Source: Pelagicoccus mobilis
Lineage (GTDB): Bacteria; Verrucomicrobiota; Verrucomicrobiia; Opitutales; Opitutaceae
Assembly (NCBI RefSeq): GCF_016595505.1
Contig: NZ_JAENIL010000029.1
Coordinates: forward strand, 1-64,000
Reading direction: 5' to 3'
DNA length: 64,000 nt
Shown here: positions 8,714 to 17,400 of the stretch, piece by piece
Layout of the letters: each line of letters begins with the position of its first letter
Position numbering within the stretch: the stretch's first letter is position 1
Position numbers and translations under genes: made by a program
The notes under the pieces: model-generated
Seen by the model: only the letters and a program-made list of their open reading frames with translations
Database searches by the model: none
Told to the model about the DNA's origin: nothing

Positions 8714-10084
8714 ATGCACATATCCTCTCTGTTTCTGGCAATCGTAGTAACGGTTTCACTACACGCTTCTAATCGGCCGAACATAATCCTCATCCTAACC
8801 GATGATCAACGAGGCTCCGCAATTGGCGCTTCCGGGAATGAGATAATTCATACCCCTAATATGGATCAGCTGGCAGAAGAAGGCATCTATTTCAAAAACG
8901 CTTTTGTCACGACTCCGATCTGCGCCGCTAGCAGGGCCAGCATCTTCACCGGACTTTACGAACGTACGCACGACTTTACCTTCCGTACGCCACCGCTCGC
9001 CGAACGTTTCATCGACATCAGTTTTCCAAAGCTCCTACGAGATGCAGGGTATCGCACTGGTCTCTTCGGAAAACTGGGCGTTAGATTCGAGAACAACGCT
9101 CAGCGGGAAATATTTGACGAACTCTACGACACCAGCCCCAAGGGCTACTTTAGACTACACGGCGAGGGATGGGCTGAACACGAGCACCTCACGGATCGAA
9201 CAACACGAAAAGCGATCGAGTTCATCGAAGCAACTCCGACCGACCAACCCTTTTGCGTAAGCCTATCCTATAACGCGCCGCATGCTGACGATACCACCCC
9301 ACTCCAGTTCTTTTGGCCCGAGCGCAATGATCACCTTTACCAGGACATAGAGATCCCATACGACGAGCTACACGCTGCCGAATACTTCGAGAAGCTCCCA
9401 GCTTTTGTACAAGCTGAGGACACACTCGCCCGTATCCGCCACAAGTGGCGTTTCGATACGCCCGAAAAATATCAGCGCATGGTCAAAGGTTACTACCGAA
9501 TGATTTCGACCATCGACGACAACCTTGGTCAACTCCGCTCTTACCTCGGTGACAAGGGGCTCGCCCAAAACACCATCATTCTCTTCATCGGGGACAATGG
9601 TTACTTCCTGGGCGAACGTGGGCTCTCCGGAAAATGGCTCATGTATGAAAACTCACTGCATGTCCCCCTCATCGTCTACGATCCTAGCGCGTCGCAAGAG
9701 GGTACGGTTTCCCAGATCGGGCTAAACATAGACATCGCCCCCACCATCCTAGACTACGCAGGCATCGAGGCACCAGCCCTCACCCAAGGCGAGAGTCTAC
9801 GTCCCTTCACAGGGAACGCTCCCGATCATTGGCGAAGCGAGTTCATCTGCGAACACCTCTACGAACTCCCCTTCATCCCCAAGAGCGAAGGTATCCGTAC
9901 CGAAGAGTGGAAATACTTCCGCTATATCGATCAAGAGCCCACCGAAGAACTCTATCACCTGGCGAGCGACCCCAAAGAGCAGATCAACCTCGCAGACGAT
10001 CCGAGCTATGCCGACACCCTCGATCGTTTACGCCGTAAACTCGAAACACAGACCGCCGCACTCAATACAGCTTCCCAGAACTAG
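8714..10084 (+). CDS. Sulfatase (S1) with CAASR active-site motif
   Basis: 456-residue exported sulfatase with a short signal peptide (about residues 1-18). Metal ligands TDDQ (D30, D31) and a second site FIGDNGYFLGERGLSGK are clear. The formylglycine cysteine is C70 in CAASRASIFTG, with alanine where most type-I sulfatases have proline. Related variants occur in S1 sulfatases, so activity is still likely. It ends with the usual GIRTEEWKYFRY and EELYHLASDPKEQINLADD segment. It follows the dehydrogenase by 30 bases, so desulfation and oxidation of the same substrate may be coupled. Heparan- and iduronate-type sulfatases share this layout, but the substrate is not assigned. Confidence 0.88.
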   Translation: MHISSLFLAIVVTVSLHASNRPNIILILTDDQRGSAIGASGNEIIHTPNMDQLAEEGIYFKNAFVTTPICAASRASIFTGLYERTHDFTFRTPPLAERFIDISFPKLLRDAGYRTGLFGKLGVRFENNAQREIFDELYDTSPKGYFRLHGEGWAEHEHLTDRTTRKAIEFIEATPTDQPFCVSLSYNAPHADDTTPLQFFWPERNDHLYQDIEIPYDELHAAEYFEKLPAFVQAEDTLARIRHKWRFDTPEKYQRMVKGYYRMISTIDDNLGQLRSYLGDKGLAQNTIILFIGDNGYFLGERGLSGKWLMYENSLHVPLIVYDPSASQEGTVSQIGLNIDIAPTILDYAGIEAPALTQGESLRPFTGNAPDHWRSEFICEHLYELPFIPKSEGIRTEEWKYFRYIDQEPTEELYHLASDPKEQINLADDPSYADTLDRLRRKLETQTAALNTASQN

Positions 10085-10098
10085 CGACAACGACTGGA

Positions 10099-10497
10099 AG
10101 ATCTCATTCAAGCCACCGATCCCAATATGGCGGAGAAGGAGGGATTGGTTGAATTTCATTCAAGTCCTTCGGACTCACGCTCCGCGTGCCCCATCTCACC
10201 TCGTTCCACTCGCCTCGTCGAACACCCCTCCGGGGCTTCTCATCCCTCAGAGCATCAGCACACAATTCAAACAAGATCTCATTCAAGCCACTAATCGCAA
10301 TATGGCGGAGAAGGAGGGATTGGTTGAATTTCATTCAAGTCCTTCGGACTCACGCTCCGCGTGCCCCATCTCAGCTCGTTCCACTCGCCTCGTCGAACAC
10401 CCCTCCGGGGCTTCTCATCCCTCCGAGCATCAGCACACAATTCAAACCAGATCTCATTCAAGCCACTGATCGCAACGTGGCGGAGAAGGAGGGATTC
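10099..10497. repeat. 175-bp direct repeat, two full copies and a partial third
   Basis: Units start at 10099, 10274 and 10449, with a period of exactly 175 bases and only a few substitutions. The third copy stops after about 49 bases at 10497. Each full unit contains the sequence tggcggagaaggagggatt (from 10128 and 10303; also 10478 in the partial copy). It is followed by three compact hairpins: AGTCC-TTC-GGACT (10163-10175), CACGC-TCC-GCGTG (10176-10188) and CCCC-TCC-GGGG (10225-10235). The second unit has the same hairpins 175 bases on. Stems are perfect and loops are all three pyrimidines. 175 is not a multiple of three and no frame is conserved as protein, so this is a structured non-coding repeat. 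It may also terminate the upstream operon. Confidence 0.85.
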
Positions 10498-10508
10498 GAA
10501 CCCCCGTC
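10478..10508 (-). other. tRNA-Ser-like 3' end fragment (possible attachment-site remnant)
   Basis: Read on the minus strand this ends GGGGGTTCGAATCCCTC, then CTTCTCC, then GCCA. That is a T-arm, an acceptor 3' strand, a G discriminator typical of tRNA-Ser, and an encoded CCA. The 5' acceptor strand GGAGAAG, D-arm and anticodon arm are absent from the 100 bases where they should lie, so this is not a complete tRNA. The preceding tandem repeats share the acceptor portion but not the T-loop. Such tails are left where integrases use tRNA 3' ends; no integrase gene is present here. Confidence 0.6.
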
Positions 10509-10643
10509 TTTTCTACTACGATTCATCATCTGACTTTTCTATTCACTTGTTATTGTGTACTTTGCACGATTTCTTACAAAGTACATCCTACCAGATGAAC
10601 TTCCAGAAAAAAGAGGAAGTTCACCAATTTTAAGTCAGTTAGG

Positions 10644-11061
10644 ATGAGAGAAGATCATAGTACCTCAACCGAGAAAACCTCCAAGAACACTTCGGATTCG
10701 ATTCCGCCTACGCCGCTGGACAAACCTGATAGAGCTTACCTTGTCTCTCATCAAGAAGGGCAAAGTAGCCCACGCAAACGTCTGGATCGGAATGATCACA
10801 GGGTTCGCTTCTTCGCGCCAATACGAAAAAACGCTAGAGCGCGTGGACAAAGCACTTTCCGTATGGCCTGATGATCCACACTTAATCGTATTCATGGTGC
10901 GCATACAGGCGTTGTGCGAGGAATGAGATCAAGTAAACAGCCTTCTTCGCCAATGCCACAAACAGGACGCCGGCAAAGACGCTCACACGGAGCAATTGGC
11001 GAGCACTGTTGGAACCGAATGGCTTGATGGCATCTTCTACCGTGATCCCCCGAACAACTGA
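10644..11061 (+). pseudogene. Degenerate small gene, TPR-like, with one frameshift and one in-frame stop
   Basis: Three coding-like segments join if two lesions are repaired. From ATG 10644 a Ser/Thr-rich N-terminus runs to about 10750. A +1 shift in the run TCTCTC (about 10743-10750) moves into the frame of LIKKGKVAHANVWIGM. This continues through KALSVWPDDPHLIVFM to a TGA at 10924-10926. The same frame then reads on without a break (DQVNSLLRQCHKQDAGKDA) to a TGA at 11059-11061. The repaired product would be about 139 residues. Its second part has helix-pair character like a tetratricopeptide repeat. A terminator follows 11 bases later, as after a real gene. A short functional protein from 10741 (TTG) to 10926 cannot be excluded. 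Confidence 0.5.
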
Positions 11062-11072
11062 TCCTAGCGAGG

Positions 11073-11101
11073 CTGGGCAAAACTCAATTGCCCAGTCTTT
11101 T
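11073..11101 (+). terminator. Rho-independent terminator after the degenerate gene
   Basis: Perfect 8-bp stem CTGGGCAA/TTGCCCAG (11073-11080 and 11088-11095) with a seven-base loop, followed by TCTTTT. It sits just downstream of the stop at 11059-11061, which supports a former gene there. Confidence 0.75.
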
Positions 11102-11517
11102 CATTTCCCCGAGCGCTTTCTTTTTCTTCTTTCGCCAGCTTTCTTCTTTTTCTTTAAACTAGCAATCCCCGAGCGTTCACCATCGTATCTCCGCCAGACT
11201 AGACACCTTCGCCCTCAATCTCTATCCCTTCTCGGCACACCACTCCAGCAAAGCCCCCTTTGGATGTGGAACCAGAAGACAGATGGCGTTTTGACTTAAC
11301 AGAACCAGCCCGCGACTTCCACCCAAACGAACCCTTTTTTCCAATTTCCAGATCAGCCCACAATGTGCTGAAACAAAAAAAGACCACTCAATTCAGATAA
11401 CAACATATCCCTTTTGTTTCGAAACAGGTGAGCTTGTTCAAATCTCTGGTCTTCCCCCGAATAAAACTCGAAACTTAGAAGTCGCTATAACCAGAGCGAG
11501 AAATCAAATTGTACCTA
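11102..11517. other. Non-coding stretch upstream of the histidine kinase gene
   Basis: About 416 bases without a convincing gene. The first 60 bases are a pyrimidine-rich tract (long runs of T and C from about 11108 to 11160). Short open frames here have low-complexity translations and no start signals. The promoter of the kinase gene should be in the last part, but no clear -35/-10 pair stands out. Confidence 0.4.
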
Positions 11518-13611
11518 ATGTTTCTCACTTCCATTCTTCATTTGAGAACAAGGTTCTTCGTACCATTCTTCATTGGTCTCCTATGCACAGCCTTCGTGCC
11601 GTTCGCACTCAAAGGTGAGCCATTGACGACCGCCTTAGAAGTTCGCTCCTTAAGCGAATCGCAAGCTTCGCAGGCTCTGCAGGTTGAAATTGAAGGCACC
11701 GTACTCGGCCACGCGGAACCCTATGATCGCTCTTTCATTCTCGTAGACAACCAGGGTGACAGCGTTTACGCAGTAGATCTCCAAGAACCTTACGTTTCTG
11801 CGAGAACTGGACAGAAGGTTCTTGTTAAAGGTTACAGCGATCCTGGTGGATACGCTCCGTTTGTAGCCATAGAATCGATCGACCTGCTGGGTGATGGACA
11901 GTTGCCAGCGCCAATATCGGTAACACTGTCGGACCTAAATGCGGGCGGGCTAGATTCGAGATGGGTCGAAACATATGGCATAGTTCGGAGCGGCCGCATC
12001 GTCGAAGAACTAGTACCGGGAGGCCTTGGCACTCAGCTTGACGTAGCGTTTGGTAATGAACGAGTCGGCGTACAAATAGAGTACCCCATAGATCCAGAGA
12101 CTCTGATCGATGCTGAAATACGTTTCCGGGCGATTTGCGTAAATCAGCACAATCCTAGCCGGCAGTTCATTCGCCCCGCTCTCCTAGTACCACTCGGTAC
12201 CGAAATCACTGTAGTTCGACGTCCACACCAACCAGCTTCCCAATCAACTCCAGTCCCCATAAACTCACTACTTGGATTCTCTCCAAATATTGATTTCCAC
12301 CATCAGGTCCATGTGCAGGGAGCGATTCTACACTCAATACCGGGAGAGGCGATTTGGATACGCGACCACACGCGAGCGATTAAAATTCGAACAAAACAAG
12401 ACCAGCCTATCCCTGAAAACAGCCAAGTTAGTGTCACCGGATTTCTTTATGGAGAGGCGTTCTCCCCCGGACTAGAAGATGCGTCTTTCGATGTCACTGG
12501 AGCTGCAGCGATCGACACGACTCCCATAGTCCTTTCTAACCCAGAAGCTTCATTTTCACACGACGCGGACCTCATTCGTTTCCAAGCAAAACTTATCGAA
12601 AAGCGCCCCCAGCGAGATGGCATCGCACTGCGATTCGAATGGCTCGATGCGGACGGAACTCTAACAACGGGATCAATGCCAACGTACGGGATCCCTAACA
12701 TAAAGCTTCCCCCTATTGGTTCAGTAGTCGAGGTCACGGGAATTTGTTCAGTCATTCCCGAAGAGGGAGTTAGCGTTAGCGGAGGACTAATCCCAAGCCA
12801 CTTCGAAGTTTATCTGCGTTCTACTAGCGACCTCGCTCTCATCCACCCTCCTCCGTTTTGGAACAGCAAAACGATTCTCTGGCTCCTGCTAATTCTGCTT
12901 TCTGTTGCCGTTGTTACTTCACTCGGAATTTTCCTCGCTGCGCGACACCGCCTTAATGAACAAGCTCACCGTAGAGAGATGGCCGAAGCTGAGTTCTCCG
13001 CAATCCTCAACGAACGGAATCGACTTGCTCGAGGTATTCACGACACCTTAGCTCAAGGCTTAGGAGCGACCTCTGTGCAACTCGAACTCGTTCGCAGCCA
13101 CTGTTCTGACGTACCCAAGGCACTAATACATCATCTAGACTTGGCGCACAAAATCGTTAGGGATTCCCTTTCTGAAGCACGTACATCCATCTGGAACATG
13201 CGTTCTCAAATCCTCGAAAAATCAGATTTGCCAGATGCGCTAGCCTCCATTCTCAAACAACTGACCGATCAGCCGGGGCTCTCCTCCAAATCCAAGGTCA
13301 TCGGAGAACGAAGACGTCTGCCCGCATCAGTAGAAAACAACATGCTACGCATCGGCCAGGAAGCAATCTCTAATGCAACGAAACACGCTAAGGCTTCTTG
13401 CATATCACTACTGATCGTTTTTCGCACAAAGGAGATTATCATGGTTATCAGTGACGATGGATCCGGATTCGACGCGTCTAAACCGGCCGCCTCCAAACAG
13501 AGTTTCGGCATCGTCGGAATGCGCGAGAGAGCGGAAAAAATCGGAGCTCAACTCAGCGTGGAAAGCAACGCTGGGTCAGGCACAAAAATTACCTTAGCCT
13601 ACACAGGATAA
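11518..13611 (+). CDS. NarL-family sensor histidine kinase with large periplasmic beta-rich sensor
   Basis: About 697 residues; ATG 11518 is preferred to TTG 11509. An N-terminal membrane segment (about 10-30) and a second one (about 452-475, TILWLLLILLSVAVV) bracket some 420 periplasmic residues. That region reads as four successive beta-rich blocks of about 90 residues resembling OB folds, each with an element like VEIEGTV, VETYGIV, VHVQGAI or ...VVEVTGIC. The kinase core is the HisKA_3 type: RLARGIHDTLAQGLG with H508 as phosphorylation site, then N-box QEAISNATKHAKA and G-box SDDGSGF (D646-G650). It should phosphorylate the regulator encoded 76 bases downstream. The ligand is unknown; a glycan fragment would suit the context. 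Confidence 0.9.
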   Translation: MFLTSILHLRTRFFVPFFIGLLCTAFVPFALKGEPLTTALEVRSLSESQASQALQVEIEGTVLGHAEPYDRSFILVDNQGDSVYAVDLQEPYVSARTGQKVLVKGYSDPGGYAPFVAIESIDLLGDGQLPAPISVTLSDLNAGGLDSRWVETYGIVRSGRIVEELVPGGLGTQLDVAFGNERVGVQIEYPIDPETLIDAEIRFRAICVNQHNPSRQFIRPALLVPLGTEITVVRRPHQPASQSTPVPINSLLGFSPNIDFHHQVHVQGAILHSIPGEAIWIRDHTRAIKIRTKQDQPIPENSQVSVTGFLYGEAFSPGLEDASFDVTGAAAIDTTPIVLSNPEASFSHDADLIRFQAKLIEKRPQRDGIALRFEWLDADGTLTTGSMPTYGIPNIKLPPIGSVVEVTGICSVIPEEGVSVSGGLIPSHFEVYLRSTSDLALIHPPPFWNSKTILWLLLILLSVAVVTSLGIFLAARHRLNEQAHRREMAEAEFSAILNERNRLARGIHDTLAQGLGATSVQLELVRSHCSDVPKALIHHLDLAHKIVRDSLSEARTSIWNMRSQILEKSDLPDALASILKQLTDQPGLSSKSKVIGERRRLPASVENNMLRIGQEAISNATKHAKASCISLLIVFRTKEIIMVISDDGSGFDASKPAASKQSFGIVGMRERAEKIGAQLSVESNAGSGTKITLAYTG

Positions 13612-13687
13612 GTCGATTTCCGGTTTGCCTCAGGAAGTTTCAAACTTACCTTCGGACTCCTCTCCACTTCCAAGAAAACACAACAGA

Positions 13688-14323
13688 ATGCCTTCGGATT
13701 CATCCATAAAAGTAATGCTCGTAGACGACCATCCATCGATGCTCGCCGGCATGAAATCCGTAATAGACAATCAGCACGACATGCAGGTCGTCACCACCGC
13801 AAGTAACGGGGAAGAAGCGATCCAGCAATACGAGCGAGAACGCCCAGACATTACTTTAATGGATCTCCGCATGCCTGGTAATGTGAGCGGAGTTGAAGCG
13901 ATTATGACCATTTGCAAATCGCACCCAGAAGCCAACATCCTCGTATTCTCGACTTACGACGCCGACGAGGATATTCACCTCGCGATGCAGTCAGGAGCCA
14001 AATCCTATCTCCTCAAAGACATGTCCATCCCTGAAATTTGCAGCGCGATTCGGAAAATCAACGAGGGTGAAGAATCAATACCCGAAACCGTCGCAACTCG
14101 ACTCGACGAGCATTCACACCGTCAAACACTTACCGAACGAGAACGCGAGGTGCTGGAAGCTCTATTGAAGGGTCACAGCAACAAGGAGATAGCAAGTACC
14201 CTCTACATCTCTATCGATACCGTAAAAACGCACCTCAAGACACTGTTTCACAAACTCGAAGTAAGAGATCGCACGGAAGCTGTCGTCACTGCAATCCGCC
14301 GCGGCATCCTGCACCTCGACTAA
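13688..14323 (+). CDS. NarL/FixJ-type response regulator
   Basis: 211 residues from ATG 13688; a TTG at 13625 would add a disordered Ser/Pro-rich leader. The receiver domain has acidic D13/D14, phospho-acceptor D59 in LMDLRMPG and K110 in YLLKD. The C-terminal LuxR-type helix-turn-helix (about 147-190) contains LTEREREVLEALLKGHSNKE and DTVKTHLKTLFHKL. It is the cognate partner of the kinase immediately upstream. Its targets may include the TonB receptor gene that converges on it (14433-18158), but this is only positional inference. Confidence 0.92.
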   Translation: MPSDSSIKVMLVDDHPSMLAGMKSVIDNQHDMQVVTTASNGEEAIQQYERERPDITLMDLRMPGNVSGVEAIMTICKSHPEANILVFSTYDADEDIHLAMQSGAKSYLLKDMSIPEICSAIRKINEGEESIPETVATRLDEHSHRQTLTEREREVLEALLKGHSNKEIASTLYISIDTVKTHLKTLFHKLEVRDRTEAVVTAIRRGILHLD

Positions 14324-14379
14324 CTCGAGATTGATTCCAGTTCAAAAATCACCGAGTCGAGTTGGAATGACGAAAATTG

Positions 14380-14407
14380 AAATGGCCCTCCATTCGGAAG
14401 GCCATTT
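14380..14407. terminator. Bidirectional terminator between convergent genes
   Basis: Perfect 8-bp stem AAATGGCC/GGCCATTT (14380-14387 and 14400-14407) with a 12-base loop, flanked by A-rich and T-rich sequence. It lies between the response-regulator stop (14323) and the receptor stop (14433), so it can serve both strands. Confidence 0.7.
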
Positions 14408-14432
14408 ATTGTAGTAGTTGTTTTAGCTACCG

Positions 14433-17400
14433 CTAAAAACTAAACGTATTAGTCAAATTCCATGTCATACCTTCCTGGATACTGTAATTCCCAGGGCTGC
14501 CGTCAGGCTGTACCGACAATGGCTTTAGTTTTGGATTCTCTCCGACATTTCGTAGATTCAGCTGAACACGCCACTCGATGTTGTCATTCAGCTGGAAGTC
14601 CTTGCCCGCCCAGAAATCGAAGTGATCCTCCGACTCGCTCCAGAACGGCTTGTTGATATCAAGGTTGTCTTGAGCGTCGTTCAGACCGTATCCAAGAATC
14701 TTGCCGTCCTTCCAGCGGTAGCCACCACCGATGTTGAGCCCCTTGAGCACCCCATCTGTAAAGTTGTAGTTAGTCACCAGATTTGCGGACCAAGGAGAGA
14801 GCTCGGCTGCGAGCTTACCGTTGGTTTGCACTTGGAACTGATAGGCCGCCCAAATGTTGTTAGTGAAGTAGGCGCGAACATTGTTGTCACCACCCCACCA
14901 GAGACGAAGATCCCCTGCAGGGCTCTGATACTTTTCGTAAGCGGTCTCGATGTAGTCGATCAACTCGTCGCCAAGCTTCGTTTGGTACGCGTCGGTCTTG
15001 GAGACATTCAAGGAAACAGACCAGCTATCGGTGATATTGCCAACCAACTCGTATTCAGCACCCTTGGACACATAGTCAACCGTACCGGTCGGCCAAACGC
15101 CGTTGATACGCCCACCGCCCGCTGGTTGCACACCGCCAACACCTGCTGTCGGAGTCCATCCGGAGATACCGTTGATCCAATCGCCAGCTTGTACCGCTGC
15201 GACATCGACAGGGAAGCCGTACGCGTCGAACCAAGACTGGTCGTTCATTTGAGACAACCAAGAGTTGATAGCCTCTGTCTGAGAAATGGTCGAAGGATGG
15301 TCTGTGAACACCTCCGACGTTACATCGTTGTAAGCTCCATCCCAGCCACCAGGGAACTCTTCAGCACCTGGAACGGAGTTACCGTCTACGAGAGCCCAGT
15401 TCCAGTACCAGCCCCAACCAAGCACTCCTGTATAATCGGAGTAGGTTTCAGGATCTGCTGCAACATCACGGCCAGCGAGGTCAAGAAGCGCCGAGGCAGT
15501 ACCCCAAGCTTCGAGGTTACGAAGGTAGTAGGTGTTGTTACCCAAGGTAGCAGTTTCACTGGATACAGCAGAGATGTTCGCATTTTTGACCTTCGTCTCG
15601 TAGAAAGTAGCCTTGAACGTCAGTCTGTCATTAAGCGTAGAAATCGCGAAGCCATAGTCTTCAGTAGTACCTGCTGCGTTTGGCAAGGCCTCACCACCAA
15701 AACCGAAACGGTTTTGAACACGCATATTCTCTCCTTCGTTGTAATGGAGCGAAATAGCGGTACCCGCAGGAAGTTTCTCAGCGATGAACGAAGGAGTGTG
15801 AACCACGACGCCCCAACTTGTGCTATCGCCAGAAACGCGGAAATCGTCGTCGTCATAAGCAGGATTTACCTTGGCTATGCCATCGGGCTCAAAGGCAGCG
15901 GTTGAGCTACCGGCCGCCAAAGTCTGAGTGTCCTCACGGTATCCCCAAGTAGGCACCACAACGCCGTCAAAGAAACGTCCCTGCCAAGTAATGCCCTTCG
16001 ACCGGGTAGTCGTTAGTGTTTTGGATACTCCCGTGTAGAGCTGGTCAATGTCACCTTCATCCGCATTGAGAATATTAAACGGACGGCTTACCCAACCTAC
16101 ATAGTTCAGCGGGTTCTCGGATTGAGTACTATCTTGTGACTCACCATTGATGATTGTCGGATCGGTCCACGGTGCACCAGGATCGACAGTAGCATTCCAA
16201 GTCGAATCGAAATACGGGATATCATAGCTTCCAGAGATGTTCTGAATACCCGTTACCCCTGGGAGATTAAGACCACTCGCCGAAGAGAGGCTACGCAGGT
16301 CATCGCTCAAATAGGTCATCCAATCGAGAACTACATCAGCATTAACCAAACCACCATTCTCGTTACCATAAGCATCGGACCAAGAGGGATCCACAGCGTA
16401 ACGTATCCAGTTTCTGGACTCACTTTCATAAGAGGTATCTGAATAGACACCATTAACAGTGTGTCGGCCCAGAATCCGACCGAGTAGATTGTCACTCATC
16501 ATTTCTCGGAAATCGAGATCTGCGAAAGCAGTAAAACGATCGTTCTCACGTTCGGTAAAACGGGCGGAATTCGTGCCGCGAGTCGAAGACCCAACAAATG
16601 CCCGACCTGCGTTCGGGTTCTTGACAACAACACCTTCACTCTCGTAGGCCCATGGGTAGTACATGAGATTCTCACGAATATCAACAGAGACGTAGGAGCC
16701 ATTTAGATTGCGAGTCTGCCCGTCCTCATAGTTTTGGCGGTCCATTACGACCTCGTAGCCAAACTTGTTATTGAAGAAGGTTTGCTCGAACGCGAGATTG
16801 TAGGCGTCCCAGTTTTGCCACTCCTTCTTGTTAGGCCCGTCGATGAGGACATTGTAGAAATCGAAGATGCTGTCGTCTGTCAGTGCCTTTGTCTTATAGA
16901 AACCGGACTCAGCAGCTGGGTAACCCGGTTCCCCATTGTAGTTCGCATTTAGTGCAAACTCATTGAAGGAAGCGATACCGATATTGGAACCGTAGGGGAA
17001 TCCGTCGATACCAGCATCGTGATTGCCCTCCGCGTTCACACCCCAGTTCGTAGTCGCTCCCGCTTGCATCCAGCTGGCGGGCGTGGAAGAACCGGCAGAA
17101 TCAAAGACAAACACCGGATTAGAGGTCGCTTGAATATTTGGGCCCGGGTACTGGACAGTCCAATAATTCTTAGTCTCTCCGTCAATAGTGTCGCCTTGGT
17201 ATCCGATAACACCAGCCTCCCAAGCGTAAGATGGATCCCAAGTCTGCCTATTGATTGCGTTTGGATCAAAGAAAGGCGTGATACGGTCCTGCGGAGGCAA
17301 TACGCGCGGTCGATTCGCCTTAATATCACCGTCTTCGTAGCTCGCCCGAATCAGCGTATTAGTAGAGTCTGTATTCAAAAAGCTAGGTTTGTATCGGAGA

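Noticed and set aside
10099-10497. CRISPR array
   Set aside because: Only two to three units of 175 bases with no spacers; no cas genes.
10478-10570. Complete tRNA-Ser on the minus strand
   Set aside because: Only the T-arm and acceptor 3' strand fit; no matching 5' acceptor, D-arm or anticodon arm within 100 bases.
10924-10926. Selenocysteine reading of the in-frame TGA
   Set aside because: No SECIS-like hairpin was recognised directly after it and a frameshift also affects the gene, so decay is simpler.
14622-15905. 427-codon open frame on the plus strand
   Set aside because: Antisense shadow of the TonB-dependent receptor gene, with no ribosome site or recognisable motif.
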